A stretch of DNA of 64,000 bases, taken from assembly GCF_000577245.1 (NCBI RefSeq), contig NZ_CBYO010000022.1:434001-498000 (forward strand). Direction: 5' to 3'. Below the pieces are notes generated by a model. The model was not told the DNA's origin and made no database searches. It saw only the letters and a list, made by a program, of their open reading frames with translations. Made by a program: the position numbers and the translations under genes. This document shows, piece after piece, positions 32,948 to 41,534 of the stretch (position 1 is the first letter of the stretch; each line of letters begins with the position of its first letter). The stretch comes from Paucisalibacillus algeriensis. GTDB lineage: Bacteria; Bacillota; Bacilli; Bacillales; Amphibacillaceae.

Positions 32948-35206
32948 ATGAACAAACAAAAAAGAAATGCCTCCCTATTTATTATCTTTTACCTTGCTGC
33001 CTTTTATGGTTGGTTATGTTTCTATGCAGATCATACATGGATGCGAATATTAGGTGGATCGCTATTTCCAATAATCGGTGCCGCTGTTTCAATTTATTGG
33101 TTATACAGACCCTTTCGAATTCTATCAACTGACCATAGAATATTTATTATCTTATTAAGTACAGGAATATCACTGCCTCTCTTATCCAATTTGTTCTGGT
33201 TGTTCAACCTTCTAGTCAATGGTAAAACTGGCTATCCCGATCTATCTTTTGTTCTATGGTTATCGGGATATGTATTTTTCTTATTTGCTCTAATATATAA
33301 GTTAAAGTTACTATACCACTCGCTGTCTATGGGGCCGTTTCTATTTAATATTTTAATATTTATGATAGCCGCTATCTCCATTAGTTATCACTATTTGATC
33401 AACCCAATAATTGAACTCTCCGATGAACATCAATCTCTTGTGGTCGTTTATATTTTATATCCAATTCTCGATATAGGAATTGCATTTTTAGCCATCAATA
33501 TTTTTTATATGACTCGATATACAAAGGAGTATAAAGCATTCCTTTACCTTTCTCTAGGTTTCTTGGTCCAAATCATAACCGATACGCTTTACATTCATTC
33601 GCTAATCAATCATCAATATGAAAATGGCGGTATGATTGATCCTCTTTGGACGTTGGCCATCCTATTGCTAGGCTACACTAATTTCCAAGTCGAAATATTT
33701 TCAGATGATATAAAATGGATTTCTAATTCCTACCCCAAGCATAGTGACAACGGCTTATTACTAAATGTTAGTGTTATCTTTCTGGCTTTTCTTGTCATGC
33801 AAAGTACAGGCTGGAATTGGAATGCCTTAGTACTTGGTCTGGTCCTATCCATTATATTTATTGTCATTAGACAAATATCAATGATAAAACAGCAACGTAA
33901 TCTATTACATGACCTTTGGTATCATGCTTATCATGATAAACTTACTGGGTTACTTAACCGAGCTAGTTATCAACAAGATATTAAAGCTTTAATTAAATTT
34001 GCAAACGAAAATCAGAAAAAGTTCGCAATTATGCTCTTGGATTTTGACCGATTTAAAAATATTAATGATACACTCGGACATGGAATTGGTGATCAGCTAT
34101 TACAGGAATGTTCCACCAGACTGAAACAATCTGTTCCAACTACCGGTCGAGTATACCGTGTTGGTGGAGACGAATTTATCATTATTCTCCAGGATGCTTC
34201 AGAGAACTTTTGTAAACGAATTGCGGAAAGCATATTAGAAACATTTTCAAAAGCCTTAGCAGTAAATATATATCAAATATCAATTACCCCTAGTATAGGG
34301 ATAAGCCTTTTTCCGGAAAATGGTTCTACTAGTGAAATGTTACTAAAAAATGCGGATACATCAATGTACCTTGCAAAAAGTAAGGGAAGAAACCAATATG
34401 AAGTGTTTAGTCCCGAATTAAATAAAAAGATGGCTAGAAAAATGCAGATTGAGAATGACCTAAGTCAAGCTATAACCAATAATGAACTCCTCCTTCATTA
34501 CCAACCAAAAGTGAATTTACAATCTAGAAAGATAATCGGTACTGAAGCTTTATTACGTTGGAAACATTCAAAACTGGGAGTACTTGCACCAGACGAATTT
34601 ATTCCGTTAGCAGAAGATACTGGACAGATTGTCCCCATCGGTAATTGGGTTTTATATAATGCTTGTCAACAGTTGAAACAGTGGCAGGAAAATGGCCATG
34701 ATGATCTATTAATGTGTATCAATGTTTCCGTACGACAGTTTCAACATAAGGATTTTCTCAACAATGTAAAAAAAATAATCGAACAAACTGGGGTTAATCC
34801 CGCCAGCATTGAATTAGAAATTACAGAAAGTATTATGCAGAATATTGTAGACACTACTAGAATTCTACATGAATTACAAAAAATGGGCGTACAGTCTGCG
34901 ATTGATGACTTTGGAACAGGCTATTCCTCCCTTTCTGTATTAAAAGATTTACCTATTTATGCAATCAAGATTGATCGATCATTTATTATAAACATAACTG
35001 AAAAAGATATTGCAATGGTCAAAACCATCATGAATATAGGGTCCAATCTTAATTTGACTGTAATAGTCGAAGGAATTGAAAATGAAGAGCAACTAACCAC
35101 ACTACTCAAAATCAGTAACCAGGATATCATTGGACAAGGATATTTATTTAGCAGACCAGTTCCAGCAGGAGAACTAGAGAAGATTTTACTTAAAGAGAAA
35201 CTATAG
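32948..35206 (+). CDS. Membrane GGDEF-EAL protein (cyclic-di-GMP turnover)
   Basis: A 752-residue membrane sensor. The first ~305 residues carry about nine hydrophobic segments. A GGDEF domain follows with an intact active site (RVGGDEFIII, residues 406-410). An EAL domain follows with GTEALLRW at ~531-538, then NVSVRQF, ELEITES, DDFGTGYSSL, KIDRSFI and EGIENEEQ, so its catalytic residues also look intact. It may both make and break c-di-GMP; dual-domain proteins often show one dominant activity. The ATG has a weak GTGG site. Single gene. Confidence 0.93.
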   Translation: MNKQKRNASLFIIFYLAAFYGWLCFYADHTWMRILGGSLFPIIGAAVSIYWLYRPFRILSTDHRIFIILLSTGISLPLLSNLFWLFNLLVNGKTGYPDLSFVLWLSGYVFFLFALIYKLKLLYHSLSMGPFLFNILIFMIAAISISYHYLINPIIELSDEHQSLVVVYILYPILDIGIAFLAINIFYMTRYTKEYKAFLYLSLGFLVQIITDTLYIHSLINHQYENGGMIDPLWTLAILLLGYTNFQVEIFSDDIKWISNSYPKHSDNGLLLNVSVIFLAFLVMQSTGWNWNALVLGLVLSIIFIVIRQISMIKQQRNLLHDLWYHAYHDKLTGLLNRASYQQDIKALIKFANENQKKFAIMLLDFDRFKNINDTLGHGIGDQLLQECSTRLKQSVPTTGRVYRVGGDEFIIILQDASENFCKRIAESILETFSKALAVNIYQISITPSIGISLFPENGSTSEMLLKNADTSMYLAKSKGRNQYEVFSPELNKKMARKMQIENDLSQAITNNELLLHYQPKVNLQSRKIIGTEALLRWKHSKLGVLAPDEFIPLAEDTGQIVPIGNWVLYNACQQLKQWQENGHDDLLMCINVSVRQFQHKDFLNNVKKIIEQTGVNPASIELEITESIMQNIVDTTRILHELQKMGVQSAIDDFGTGYSSLSVLKDLPIYAIKIDRSFIINITEKDIAMVKTIMNIGSNLNLTVIVEGIENEEQLTTLLKISNQDIIGQGYLFSRPVPAGELEKILLKEKL

Positions 35207-35409
35207 TGGTCTAGGGCAGGTTCACTGGCTCAGCACTCAATCATCTAGTCTAACGGAGGCATAACTAAGGTCTAGGAATTAAACTATGTACCCGATTCCC
35301 AGACCAAAAAACAGAACAAATATTCTATTTTATGTATCAATAGTATTCATATTATGCTAAACTAGTACCAACAACTACTTACTTTAGTGGGTTCACGGAG
35401 GGGATTAGT

Positions 35410-35976
35410 TTGAGACCTAATTTGACGAAAGTTATTAACTTGGAAAGTTTTAAAGATTATTATTGGTTGAAAGAAGAATTGCAATCCTTTTGCAGAGAAA
35501 ATGGGATAAGTACCTCAGGCTCGAAAATTGAACTTACCAATAGAATAAAAACATTCCTTCGTACAGGTGAAATAATTAAACCTATCAGAAAATCTACATC
35601 ACCTATGAAAACAATGCCACAAGCAGAATTAACTCTTGATACAGTCATTACGGAAAACCATCGGTGTAGTCAAGATGTAAGAGCATTTTTCAAGACCGTG
35701 ATACCAAAATTCCACTTCTCAACATTTATTCAAAACTATATAAAAAATAATATTGGAAAAACGTACCGAGATGTCGTGAATGCTTGGTATGAGGAAGAAG
35801 ATCGGAAGAAAGATCCTTCCTACAAGAAAAATATTGCACCCCAATTTGAATACAACCGATTCGTTCGTGACTATTTCGCTGATCCTAGCAATAAAGGGAA
35901 AAGTCGTGATGAAGCGATTAAAGCATGGAATGAAATAAAGAAACTTCCTGGAAGTAATCAATACATACCTAGTTAG
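35410..35976 (+). CDS. SAP-domain protein with DUF6434-like C-terminus
   Basis: A 188-residue protein. Residues ~10-50 form a SAP-type helix-turn-helix (YYWLKEELQSFCRENGISTS, then GSKIELTNRIKTFLRTGE), a motif that often binds nucleic acid. The C-terminal ~110 residues contain two similar units: FSTFIQNYIKNNIGKTYRDV plus VNAWYEEE, and YNRFVRDYFADPSNKGKSRD plus EAIKAWNEIK. The start is TTG at 35410 behind GGAGGGGATTAG. A terminator follows directly. Function unknown; it occurs as a single gene in many Bacilli and is not tied to the defence island. Confidence 0.8.
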   Translation: MRPNLTKVINLESFKDYYWLKEELQSFCRENGISTSGSKIELTNRIKTFLRTGEIIKPIRKSTSPMKTMPQAELTLDTVITENHRCSQDVRAFFKTVIPKFHFSTFIQNYIKNNIGKTYRDVVNAWYEEEDRKKDPSYKKNIAPQFEYNRFVRDYFADPSNKGKSRDEAIKAWNEIKKLPGSNQYIPS

Positions 35977-35984
35977 TACAAGAG

Positions 35985-36018
35985 AGTTCGCTTGAAACAA
36001 AGCGAACTTATTTTTTTA
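35985..36018 (+). terminator. Rho-independent terminator
   Basis: AGTTCGCTT and AAGCGAACT form a 9-bp stem with a 6-base loop, followed by tatttttttaa. Confidence 0.85.
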
Positions 36019-36082
36019 AAAAATAAAAGCTATCTACTAATGATATGGTACACTCGGGTGTGGTTCAAGAAATAGACTTATA

Positions 36083-36670
36083 TCACCTATCGCCCCCTCG
36101 AAACGGACTATTAAACGACAGTATTGTAATGAGTTGTTTGTTTAATTCTTCAGCAGGTGTCATATAACCCTGACGATTCCATTCCATTAATAAACCGAGG
36201 ATTGCATTCGTTTGATAGCTTAATAGATAATCTACTTGGACCCGATCAGTAGCATCAATGTATGATTTAGCTAAAGATTCTTTCATAAAGGTACGGACGG
36301 TATCAAACAGCAAGTAATAGTACATCATTGGGATACGTTGGTCAAAGACAATCTGATAGAAATCCTGATATTTTTTTACATGATGGAAAATCTCTATCAT
36401 ACTAGCAGAGATATTTTCAATCTTAAATCTCGTTTTAATATATGGCTCTTCATAAGCCCTTCTGAAATCTTCTACGATTACTTCTAAATACCGCTTAAAG
36501 ACTTCATGTACATCCTTGTAATGCGAATAAAATGTCCCGCGATTTATTTGTGCTAAACGACATAATTCCGCTACCGATATAGCCTCTAGTGGCTTTGACT
36601 TCAATAATTCTAACAAGGCATGCCTTAAACTCTCTTGTGTCTTGATTACTCTGAGATCATGTTTCAACAT
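36083..36670 (-). CDS. TetR family transcriptional regulator
   Basis: A 195-residue regulator. The N-terminal helix-turn-helix reads LELLKSKPLEAISVAELCRL, then AQINRGTFYSHYKDVHEVFK. The C-terminal half resembles the ligand domain of the TetR_C_8-type group linked to dihydroxyacetone kinase regulators. The ATG at 36670 lies seven bases after AAGGAG; the GTG two codons upstream is too close. It is divergent from an SDR gene across 150 bases that contain a palindrome, so it likely controls that gene. Confidence 0.88.
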   Translation of the reverse strand: MLKHDLRVIKTQESLRHALLELLKSKPLEAISVAELCRLAQINRGTFYSHYKDVHEVFKRYLEVIVEDFRRAYEEPYIKTRFKIENISASMIEIFHHVKKYQDFYQIVFDQRIPMMYYYLLFDTVRTFMKESLAKSYIDATDRVQVDYLLSYQTNAILGLLMEWNRQGYMTPAEELNKQLITILSFNSPFRGGDR

Positions 36671-36683
36671 TTTCACTCTCCTT

Positions 36684-36713
36684 AATCAACACAATCCTAG
36701 TGAAGTGTTGATT
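36684..36713. promoter_or_regulatory. TetR operator candidate between divergent genes
   Basis: AATCAACAC and GTGTTGATT form a perfect 9-bp inverted repeat with a 12-base spacer, starting 14 bases upstream of the tetR ATG. Confidence 0.55.
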
Positions 36714-36823
36714 ACGCAACGTTTTTTGGATTTTCCGTTGTTTGTTTATTTGGTCATCCTATCTTATAATTTTAATGTACACATGTTCATTATATTTTTT
36801 CAAGTTTAAAGGAGGAAAATAGA

Positions 36824-37585
36824 ATGAAATTACAAGACAAAGTAGCGATCGTAACAGGAGCAGCATCTGGTATGGGAAAAGCAATTGCTAAAATTTATGC
36901 ACGTGAAGGTGCGAAAGTAATAGTAGCAGACCTAAATCTAGATGGTGCTGAAGAAGTAGTGAAAGGCATTACCGAGAATGGCGGAGTAGCCAAAGCCGTT
37001 CAAGTAAACGTTGCAAAACAGGAAGATATTGATAACATGATCGATATTGCCGTTGCGGAATTTGGAACTTTAGATATTTTAGTAAACAATGCTGGAATCA
37101 TGGATGGATTTGAACCAGTTGGGGATATCCTAGATGAGCGTTGGGATATGATATTTGATGTCAATACAAAAGGTGTTATGCGTGCAATGCGTAAAGCACT
37201 ACCTATTTTCTTGGAAAAAGGTAAAGGAAACATTATTAATACTGCATCAACTGGTGGATTAAATGGTGCTCATGCTGGTGCTACATATGGGGCATCTAAA
37301 CATGCTGTTATTGGATTAACGAAAAACACTGGGTTCATGTATGCTCAAAAAGGCATCCGTTGTAATGCGATTGCCCCTGGTGCTGTAGAAACAAATATTT
37401 CAGCTTCTATGAAGAATGTAAACCCATTTGGTATGGAACGTACAAAAGTTGTACAAGGCGTCATTCCTCGTATAGGACAACCGGAGGAAATTGCTCAAGT
37501 GGCATTATTCCTTGCATCTGATGAGTCAAGCTTTGTCAATGGTACTGTTATTACAGCTGATGGTGGTTGGACTGCAGCGTTTTAA
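36824..37585 (+). CDS. Short-chain dehydrogenase/reductase (SDR)
   Basis: A 253-residue classical SDR. The cofactor motif is TGAASGMGKAIA at residue ~12, NNAG occurs at ~91, the catalytic Ser in INTASTGGLNG and Tyr-x-x-x-Lys in TYGASKHAVIG. VIVADLN, with an acidic residue after the second strand, suggests NAD use. AAAGGAGGAAAATAG precedes the ATG. It shares a divergent promoter region with the TetR gene. The closing text VNGTVITADGGWTAAF is standard for the family. Substrate unknown. Confidence 0.9.
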   Translation: MKLQDKVAIVTGAASGMGKAIAKIYAREGAKVIVADLNLDGAEEVVKGITENGGVAKAVQVNVAKQEDIDNMIDIAVAEFGTLDILVNNAGIMDGFEPVGDILDERWDMIFDVNTKGVMRAMRKALPIFLEKGKGNIINTASTGGLNGAHAGATYGASKHAVIGLTKNTGFMYAQKGIRCNAIAPGAVETNISASMKNVNPFGMERTKVVQGVIPRIGQPEEIAQVALFLASDESSFVNGTVITADGGWTAAF

Positions 37586-37605
37586 ATAGATAGGATATAT
37601 CTTTA

Positions 37606-37640
37606 AGGGCGGTTCCTCACTTGGAATCGCCCTATTATAT
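37606..37640 (+). terminator. Terminator after the SDR gene
   Basis: AGGGCGgTTCC and GGAAtCGCCCT pair with one mismatch around a 6-base loop, followed by attatattt. Confidence 0.75.
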
Positions 37641-37739
37641 TTAAATAATTACGGCATTATTAAAACATAATAATAAAATCCTAGTAAACAATATAACTTA
37701 GAATAGCTTGTAATCCATACTACATAAACATCAAGGTAG

Positions 37740-39542
37740 GTGATTGATATTCATACAGAATTTGCACTCATTAGTATTGTGATCGTCATTTCTCTAGGGA
37801 TTTTTTCACAGTGGTTGGCTTGGAGGATACAGTGGCCATCCATTGTCATTATGTCGGTAGCTGGTTTAATAATCGGACCGGTGTTTGGATTAATTAATCC
37901 ACAAGCAGCACTTGGGGGGCTTTATAGCCCAATTATCTCTCTTGCAGTTGCTTTAATTCTCTTCGAAGGTAGTACAAGCCTGGATGTCCGTGAGCTAAAA
38001 GGAATTTCTAAGTCTGTTTTTCGAATTGTCACCTTTGGTACGTTTATCGCTTGGATTGGCGGTTCCTTAGCTGCACACTATATTGCCGGACTTAGTTTAG
38101 AAATCTCCTTTATCATTGGTGGCCTGTTTGTTGTAACCGGGCCGACTGTCATCATTCCCTTGTTAAGGCAGGCAAAATTAACTTCACGGGTTTCTTCCGT
38201 ATTGAAATGGGAAGGGATTATTGTTGATCCAATCGGTCCCTTACTCGCTCTTTTTGCTTATGAAATTATAAAAATCACTTCAGTTGAATCATTCAGCTAC
38301 CAAGATTTCATTCCTTTCTTTATGGATGCATTTCTAGCAGTGATAGTTGGGATTGTGATTGGTATACTTGTTAGTTTTCTGGCAGGAAAAGGATGGTTTC
38401 CAGAATATCTTAAATCACCTATCACGTTTTGTTTCGTATTAATTTGCTTTACCATTGGAGAAGCCATCATGCATGAAACTGGCATGTTAGCAGTAACTAT
38501 AATGGGGCTTACATTAGCAAGAACGAAGAAGTATGTTCATTCAATAAGTAGCATTAATCACTTCATGGAGAACATCTCCGTGATGCTGACTTCTACTGTC
38601 TTTATTTTACTAACAGCATCCCTTACCAGAGAGACCATTTTTGAAGTCTTTACTTGGCCAATCCTTACGTTTGTCTTGGTCATGCTACTTGTTGTACGGC
38701 CATTATCAATATGGATTTCTACTATTGGAACGGAATTGACATTACAGGAGAAAACATTAGTCGGCTGGATAGCGCCACGAGGAATTGTTGCACTTACGGT
38801 TTCGGGATATTTTGCAGGGCTACTGATGGAAGACGGTTATCCCAATGCCTCCCTGTTAACCTCTTTAACCTTAGCACTAGTTTTTATTACGGTGTGTGCA
38901 CATGGTTTTTCAATTGGACCAATTGCACGCAAACTAGGCTTAGCCAATACGGATTCTACCGGAGTCATTATGGTTGGGGCGAGTAGTTTTTCTATCGCTT
39001 TTGCAAACCACTTGAAAGCAATGGGTACACCAGTCTTGATTACAGACACCTCAGACTCTCGCTTGAATCAAGCTAGTAATTTAGGAATTGCAACTTACCA
39101 TGGGGAAATCTTATCAGAACAAAGTGAATTTGACATTGACATGACATCCTATGACATGATTCTATCCATGACAGGGGACGCAGCTTATAATGCGTTAGTA
39201 TGTCAATCATATATTCCTGAGTTTGGCCATAAAAATATTTTTGCTCTACCAATTAATCATCATAAAACAAAGGAAAGCAAAGTCCCACCTTCTCTTAAAG
39301 CCAACCTACTATTTGGCAAAGAAGATACTTTTCCAGAATTAAATAAGAAGATCAACATTGGTTATAAAATCATAAATATTGAAATAGAAGAGAAAAAGAC
39401 AGTCCTTAAAGAGGATATGTCACTAAGCGGTACACCGTTATGTGTTAGGAAGAAAAATGGCAACATCGTTTTCGTTACCTTTAAAGATAAACTCGTGCTA
39501 GATGTGGGAGATCAACTTGTTGCACTGGTGCTGGAGGATTAG
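37740..39542 (+). CDS. CPA1 family cation/proton antiporter with RCK domains
   Basis: A 600-residue NhaP-type antiporter. About 12 membrane segments fill the first ~395 residues, including the core GLFVVTGPTVIIPLLRQAK and EGIIVDPIGPLLALF, where the Asp residue is the expected ion-binding site. The C-terminal ~200 residues are a cytoplasmic RCK_N-like fold (VIMVGASSFSIAFANHLKAM, then ITDTSDSR) and an RCK_C/TrkA-C part with SGTPLCVRKKNGNIVFV. This arrangement fits nucleotide- or ligand-gated Na+/H+ or K+/H+ exchange. The start is GTG at 37740; AAGG lies very close to it, so the start is only fairly certain. Confidence 0.87.
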   Translation: MIDIHTEFALISIVIVISLGIFSQWLAWRIQWPSIVIMSVAGLIIGPVFGLINPQAALGGLYSPIISLAVALILFEGSTSLDVRELKGISKSVFRIVTFGTFIAWIGGSLAAHYIAGLSLEISFIIGGLFVVTGPTVIIPLLRQAKLTSRVSSVLKWEGIIVDPIGPLLALFAYEIIKITSVESFSYQDFIPFFMDAFLAVIVGIVIGILVSFLAGKGWFPEYLKSPITFCFVLICFTIGEAIMHETGMLAVTIMGLTLARTKKYVHSISSINHFMENISVMLTSTVFILLTASLTRETIFEVFTWPILTFVLVMLLVVRPLSIWISTIGTELTLQEKTLVGWIAPRGIVALTVSGYFAGLLMEDGYPNASLLTSLTLALVFITVCAHGFSIGPIARKLGLANTDSTGVIMVGASSFSIAFANHLKAMGTPVLITDTSDSRLNQASNLGIATYHGEILSEQSEFDIDMTSYDMILSMTGDAAYNALVCQSYIPEFGHKNIFALPINHHKTKESKVPPSLKANLLFGKEDTFPELNKKINIGYKIINIEIEEKKTVLKEDMSLSGTPLCVRKKNGNIVFVTFKDKLVLDVGDQLVALVLED

Positions 39543-39612
39543 TCCTTCAGCCTTTCTTCATGCTAAACTGGATACTTAATACAAATACCATATAATGTTC
39601 AAATGATTTCGT

Positions 39613-40626
39613 TCATATTTTGCTCTTCTTTTCGTTAAAGGAGCTAGTCTCTTGCACAACTTTACCACTAAGACCCAACACATCCGTTTTTAGAATTTGT
39701 ATAAATCTCTCTTTTTCTTCTATAAAAGGAGAATGTGCGGCATTTTCAAAAGTATAGAATTTTTTTGATGGAGCTACTATTTTTTCATAGAACCGTTTTG
39801 CCTCTATGTAAGATGTTTGATAATCGTACGAACCATGCATGATAAAAACGGGAACTTTAAAATGAGGTGCAAGTACTGTAGCATCTGCTTTTGCAATTGT
39901 TTCAGATAACGCATTGTAACTGAAAAAAATCCCCTTTAGAATATTAAAACGTTCTTTCCATGTATATTGCTTACAAGTAAAGAAATCTTTAATTCCCTGC
40001 TTATTGGAATATCCCGTTCTTTTTGCTCCACCACCATACCTATTAAGATATCTCCCTAATATTCTTCGATAGCCCTGATTTTTATAAAAATCTCTATCAA
40101 ACGTAACGGAACGGATATCTTTCTCTGCCTTTTTGTCCCCTTGTTTAATCGCTGTCTCCAATAAGAAGTCATAAGTATGCTTGTTGGATTCATAATGCCT
40201 ACCAAATTGCCCAACACCAATATATGCATGGAAATACTGAGGACATCGACTAACAATAACACCCCCGAGTAATGTTCCAAAGGAGTGCCCGCAAACAAAA
40301 ATCTTCTGTTTATTAAACTTTTCCTTCAGATAGTTGGTTATGATTAATGCGTCTGAAATTAACCTTTCTAATGTAAGCTCACCTTGTGTCGAAGCGTTGT
40401 ATGACATTCCTGTACCTCTTTGTTCCCAGTAACAAACCGTAAAATCATTCTCCCATGTAAGTCCAGACTTTTTAATAATCGGATACTGTGGGAATCCAGG
40501 TCCTCCATGCAGAAACAAGAGTACAGGATTTTCGTCATTCGTTGACTCAATAAATACCCCATTTCTATGACCATCTATATTTACAAACTCTTTCGTGAAG
40601 TGAACGGTTTTCTCATTTGTTTTCAT
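39613..40626 (-). CDS. Alpha/beta hydrolase (proline iminopeptidase-like)
   Basis: A 337-residue alpha/beta-hydrolase. FLHGGPGFPQYP supplies the oxyanion-hole text typical of the prolyl iminopeptidase group; VCGHSFGTLLGG holds the nucleophile Ser; Asp lies in IMHGSYDYQTS and His in ENAAHSPFIEE. An insertion between residues ~165 and 255 forms the cap. Peptide or ester substrates are possible. GGGGGGAGTATT precedes the ATG. It converges with the antiporter gene. There is no signal peptide, so it acts in the cytoplasm. Confidence 0.87.
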   Translation of the reverse strand: MKTNEKTVHFTKEFVNIDGHRNGVFIESTNDENPVLLFLHGGPGFPQYPIIKKSGLTWENDFTVCYWEQRGTGMSYNASTQGELTLERLISDALIITNYLKEKFNKQKIFVCGHSFGTLLGGVIVSRCPQYFHAYIGVGQFGRHYESNKHTYDFLLETAIKQGDKKAEKDIRSVTFDRDFYKNQGYRRILGRYLNRYGGGAKRTGYSNKQGIKDFFTCKQYTWKERFNILKGIFFSYNALSETIAKADATVLAPHFKVPVFIMHGSYDYQTSYIEAKRFYEKIVAPSKKFYTFENAAHSPFIEEKERFIQILKTDVLGLSGKVVQETSSFNEKKSKI

Positions 40627-40775
40627 AATACTCCCCCCTAACTACCTTATTTAAGGATAAAAGCTACAAGATCTATTAGCTGAAAATCACAATATAATAT
40701 TAACACTATTTGATAACTAATTCATTTGAATACTCTTTAAATTTATTCTCTTCTGATATTCATAAATGAAAATTA

Positions 40776-40808
40776 AAAAAGATTGGATCACGGAACCCAA
40801 TCTTTTAT
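40776..40808 (+). terminator. Terminator-like hairpin
   Basis: AAAAGATTGG and CCAATCTTTT form a perfect 10-bp stem with a 10-base loop. No gene on the plus strand ends nearby, so its purpose is unclear. Confidence 0.6.
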
Positions 40809-40913
40809 TCTGTGGGATATATGGGACGGAAACAATAAAGTTTCCTTATTCCTACATACACAGAGAAGAGTAATAAATAAGGTAGGTTTAGTTAGGTTAT
40901 GTATTTATGTATG

Positions 40914-40944
40914 AGCCAATGGGCAGTTAACTGTCCCACTGGCT
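40914..40944 (-). terminator. Terminator of the small-protein genes
   Basis: AGCCA and TGGCT flank an inner GGG...CCC stem around AGTTAACT. It lies just after the 69-residue gene on the minus strand. Confidence 0.6.
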
Positions 40945-40949
40945 TTTAA

Positions 40950-41159
40950 TCAACTTTCGTTTTTAACAGGATTACCCCGCATCATCTTCTCAAACTTTTT
41001 TAGCTGTTCATCATGAATTTCGGTAAGTGTACTAAATTCAGTGTCACGTCGCTTACCATTATTCATGCCGATGTGGGTACCTGTAGAATCATTGATAATA
41101 CTTTCTTCTTTACCATCCGGATGTGGAGTGGTTTCTGTTCCAGTGTCTCTTTGTGGCAT
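40950..41159 (-). CDS. Small hydrophilic protein of unknown function
   Basis: A 69-residue, very hydrophilic protein without Cys or Trp (MPQRDTGTETTPHPDGKEES, then HDEQLKKFEKMMRGNPVKNE). It follows the spore protein O gene by about 30 bases and precedes a terminator, so the two are probably co-transcribed. Composition and position suggest a sporulation-time or stress protein, but I do not recognise the family. Confidence 0.6.
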   Translation of the reverse strand: MPQRDTGTETTPHPDGKEESIINDSTGTHIGMNNGKRRDTEFSTLTEIHDEQLKKFEKMMRGNPVKNES

Positions 41160-41190
41160 AGCATGAACTCCTTACCTCACGAAAATCGTA

Positions 41191-41340
41191 TTACTGACGC
41201 TTTTTAGTTTTCTTATTGTTATACTTTTCGTTTGGTGTCAGTGGCTCATTCGCAAATTCATGGTCAAATTGCTTCGAAAGCTTTTTTCGTACAGCTTGTT
41301 CATCACTGAATCCACCGCTACTAAGCTTCTTTTTACCCAT
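41191..41340 (-). CDS. sspO: Small acid-soluble spore protein O (SspO/CotK-like)
   Basis: A 49-residue protein, the size of SspO. The second half, HEFANEPLTPNEKYNNKKTK, closely follows the SspO pattern EFANEPLT..ERQNNKK, and the start MGKKK also fits. The middle (SSGGFSDEQAVRKKLSKQFD) differs from the usual H.I.GMN.A..QG text, so it is a divergent member. The ATG at 41340 is preceded by GGAGGTG; the frame is open further upstream. SspO is made in the forespore under sigma-G in Bacillus subtilis. Its presence supports an endospore-forming host. Confidence 0.7.
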   Translation of the reverse strand: MGKKKLSSGGFSDEQAVRKKLSKQFDHEFANEPLTPNEKYNNKKTKKRQ

Positions 41341-41424
41341 TAAAAACACCTCCACACCTATAGTGTTCTTCATTTTGGGTGAAATATGTTAGCTTCTATT
41401 TATTGGATAAGGGTATGGAATTAA

Positions 41425-41510
41425 GTGGGTGCTTGGGCTTCTGGCCGGGCGCATCATTCACGTTTTTGGGCACATGCTCTCCTGGGGTGAGCTCATTATC
41501 TGGCCATTAC
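41425..41510. repeat. GC-rich degenerate repeat islet
   Basis: This stretch is much more GC-rich than its surroundings. The minus strand shows loosely repeated ~18-base units of the form (G)AGATAATGAGCTCACCC, GGAGAGCATGTGCCC and GTGAATGATGCGCCC. I recall similar degenerate units between genes in other halotolerant Bacillaceae. It has no supported gene and lies between sspO and the YhgE-type gene. Confidence 0.45.
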
Positions 41511-41534
41511 TTCCGTCCAAAATAACAATGTCCT

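Larger units (their letters stand above)
40627..40949. other. Intergenic stretch with two terminators
   Basis: No gene supported here. It holds the upstream region of the hydrolase gene, a terminator-like hairpin at 40776-40808 and another at 40914-40944. Confidence 0.5.
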
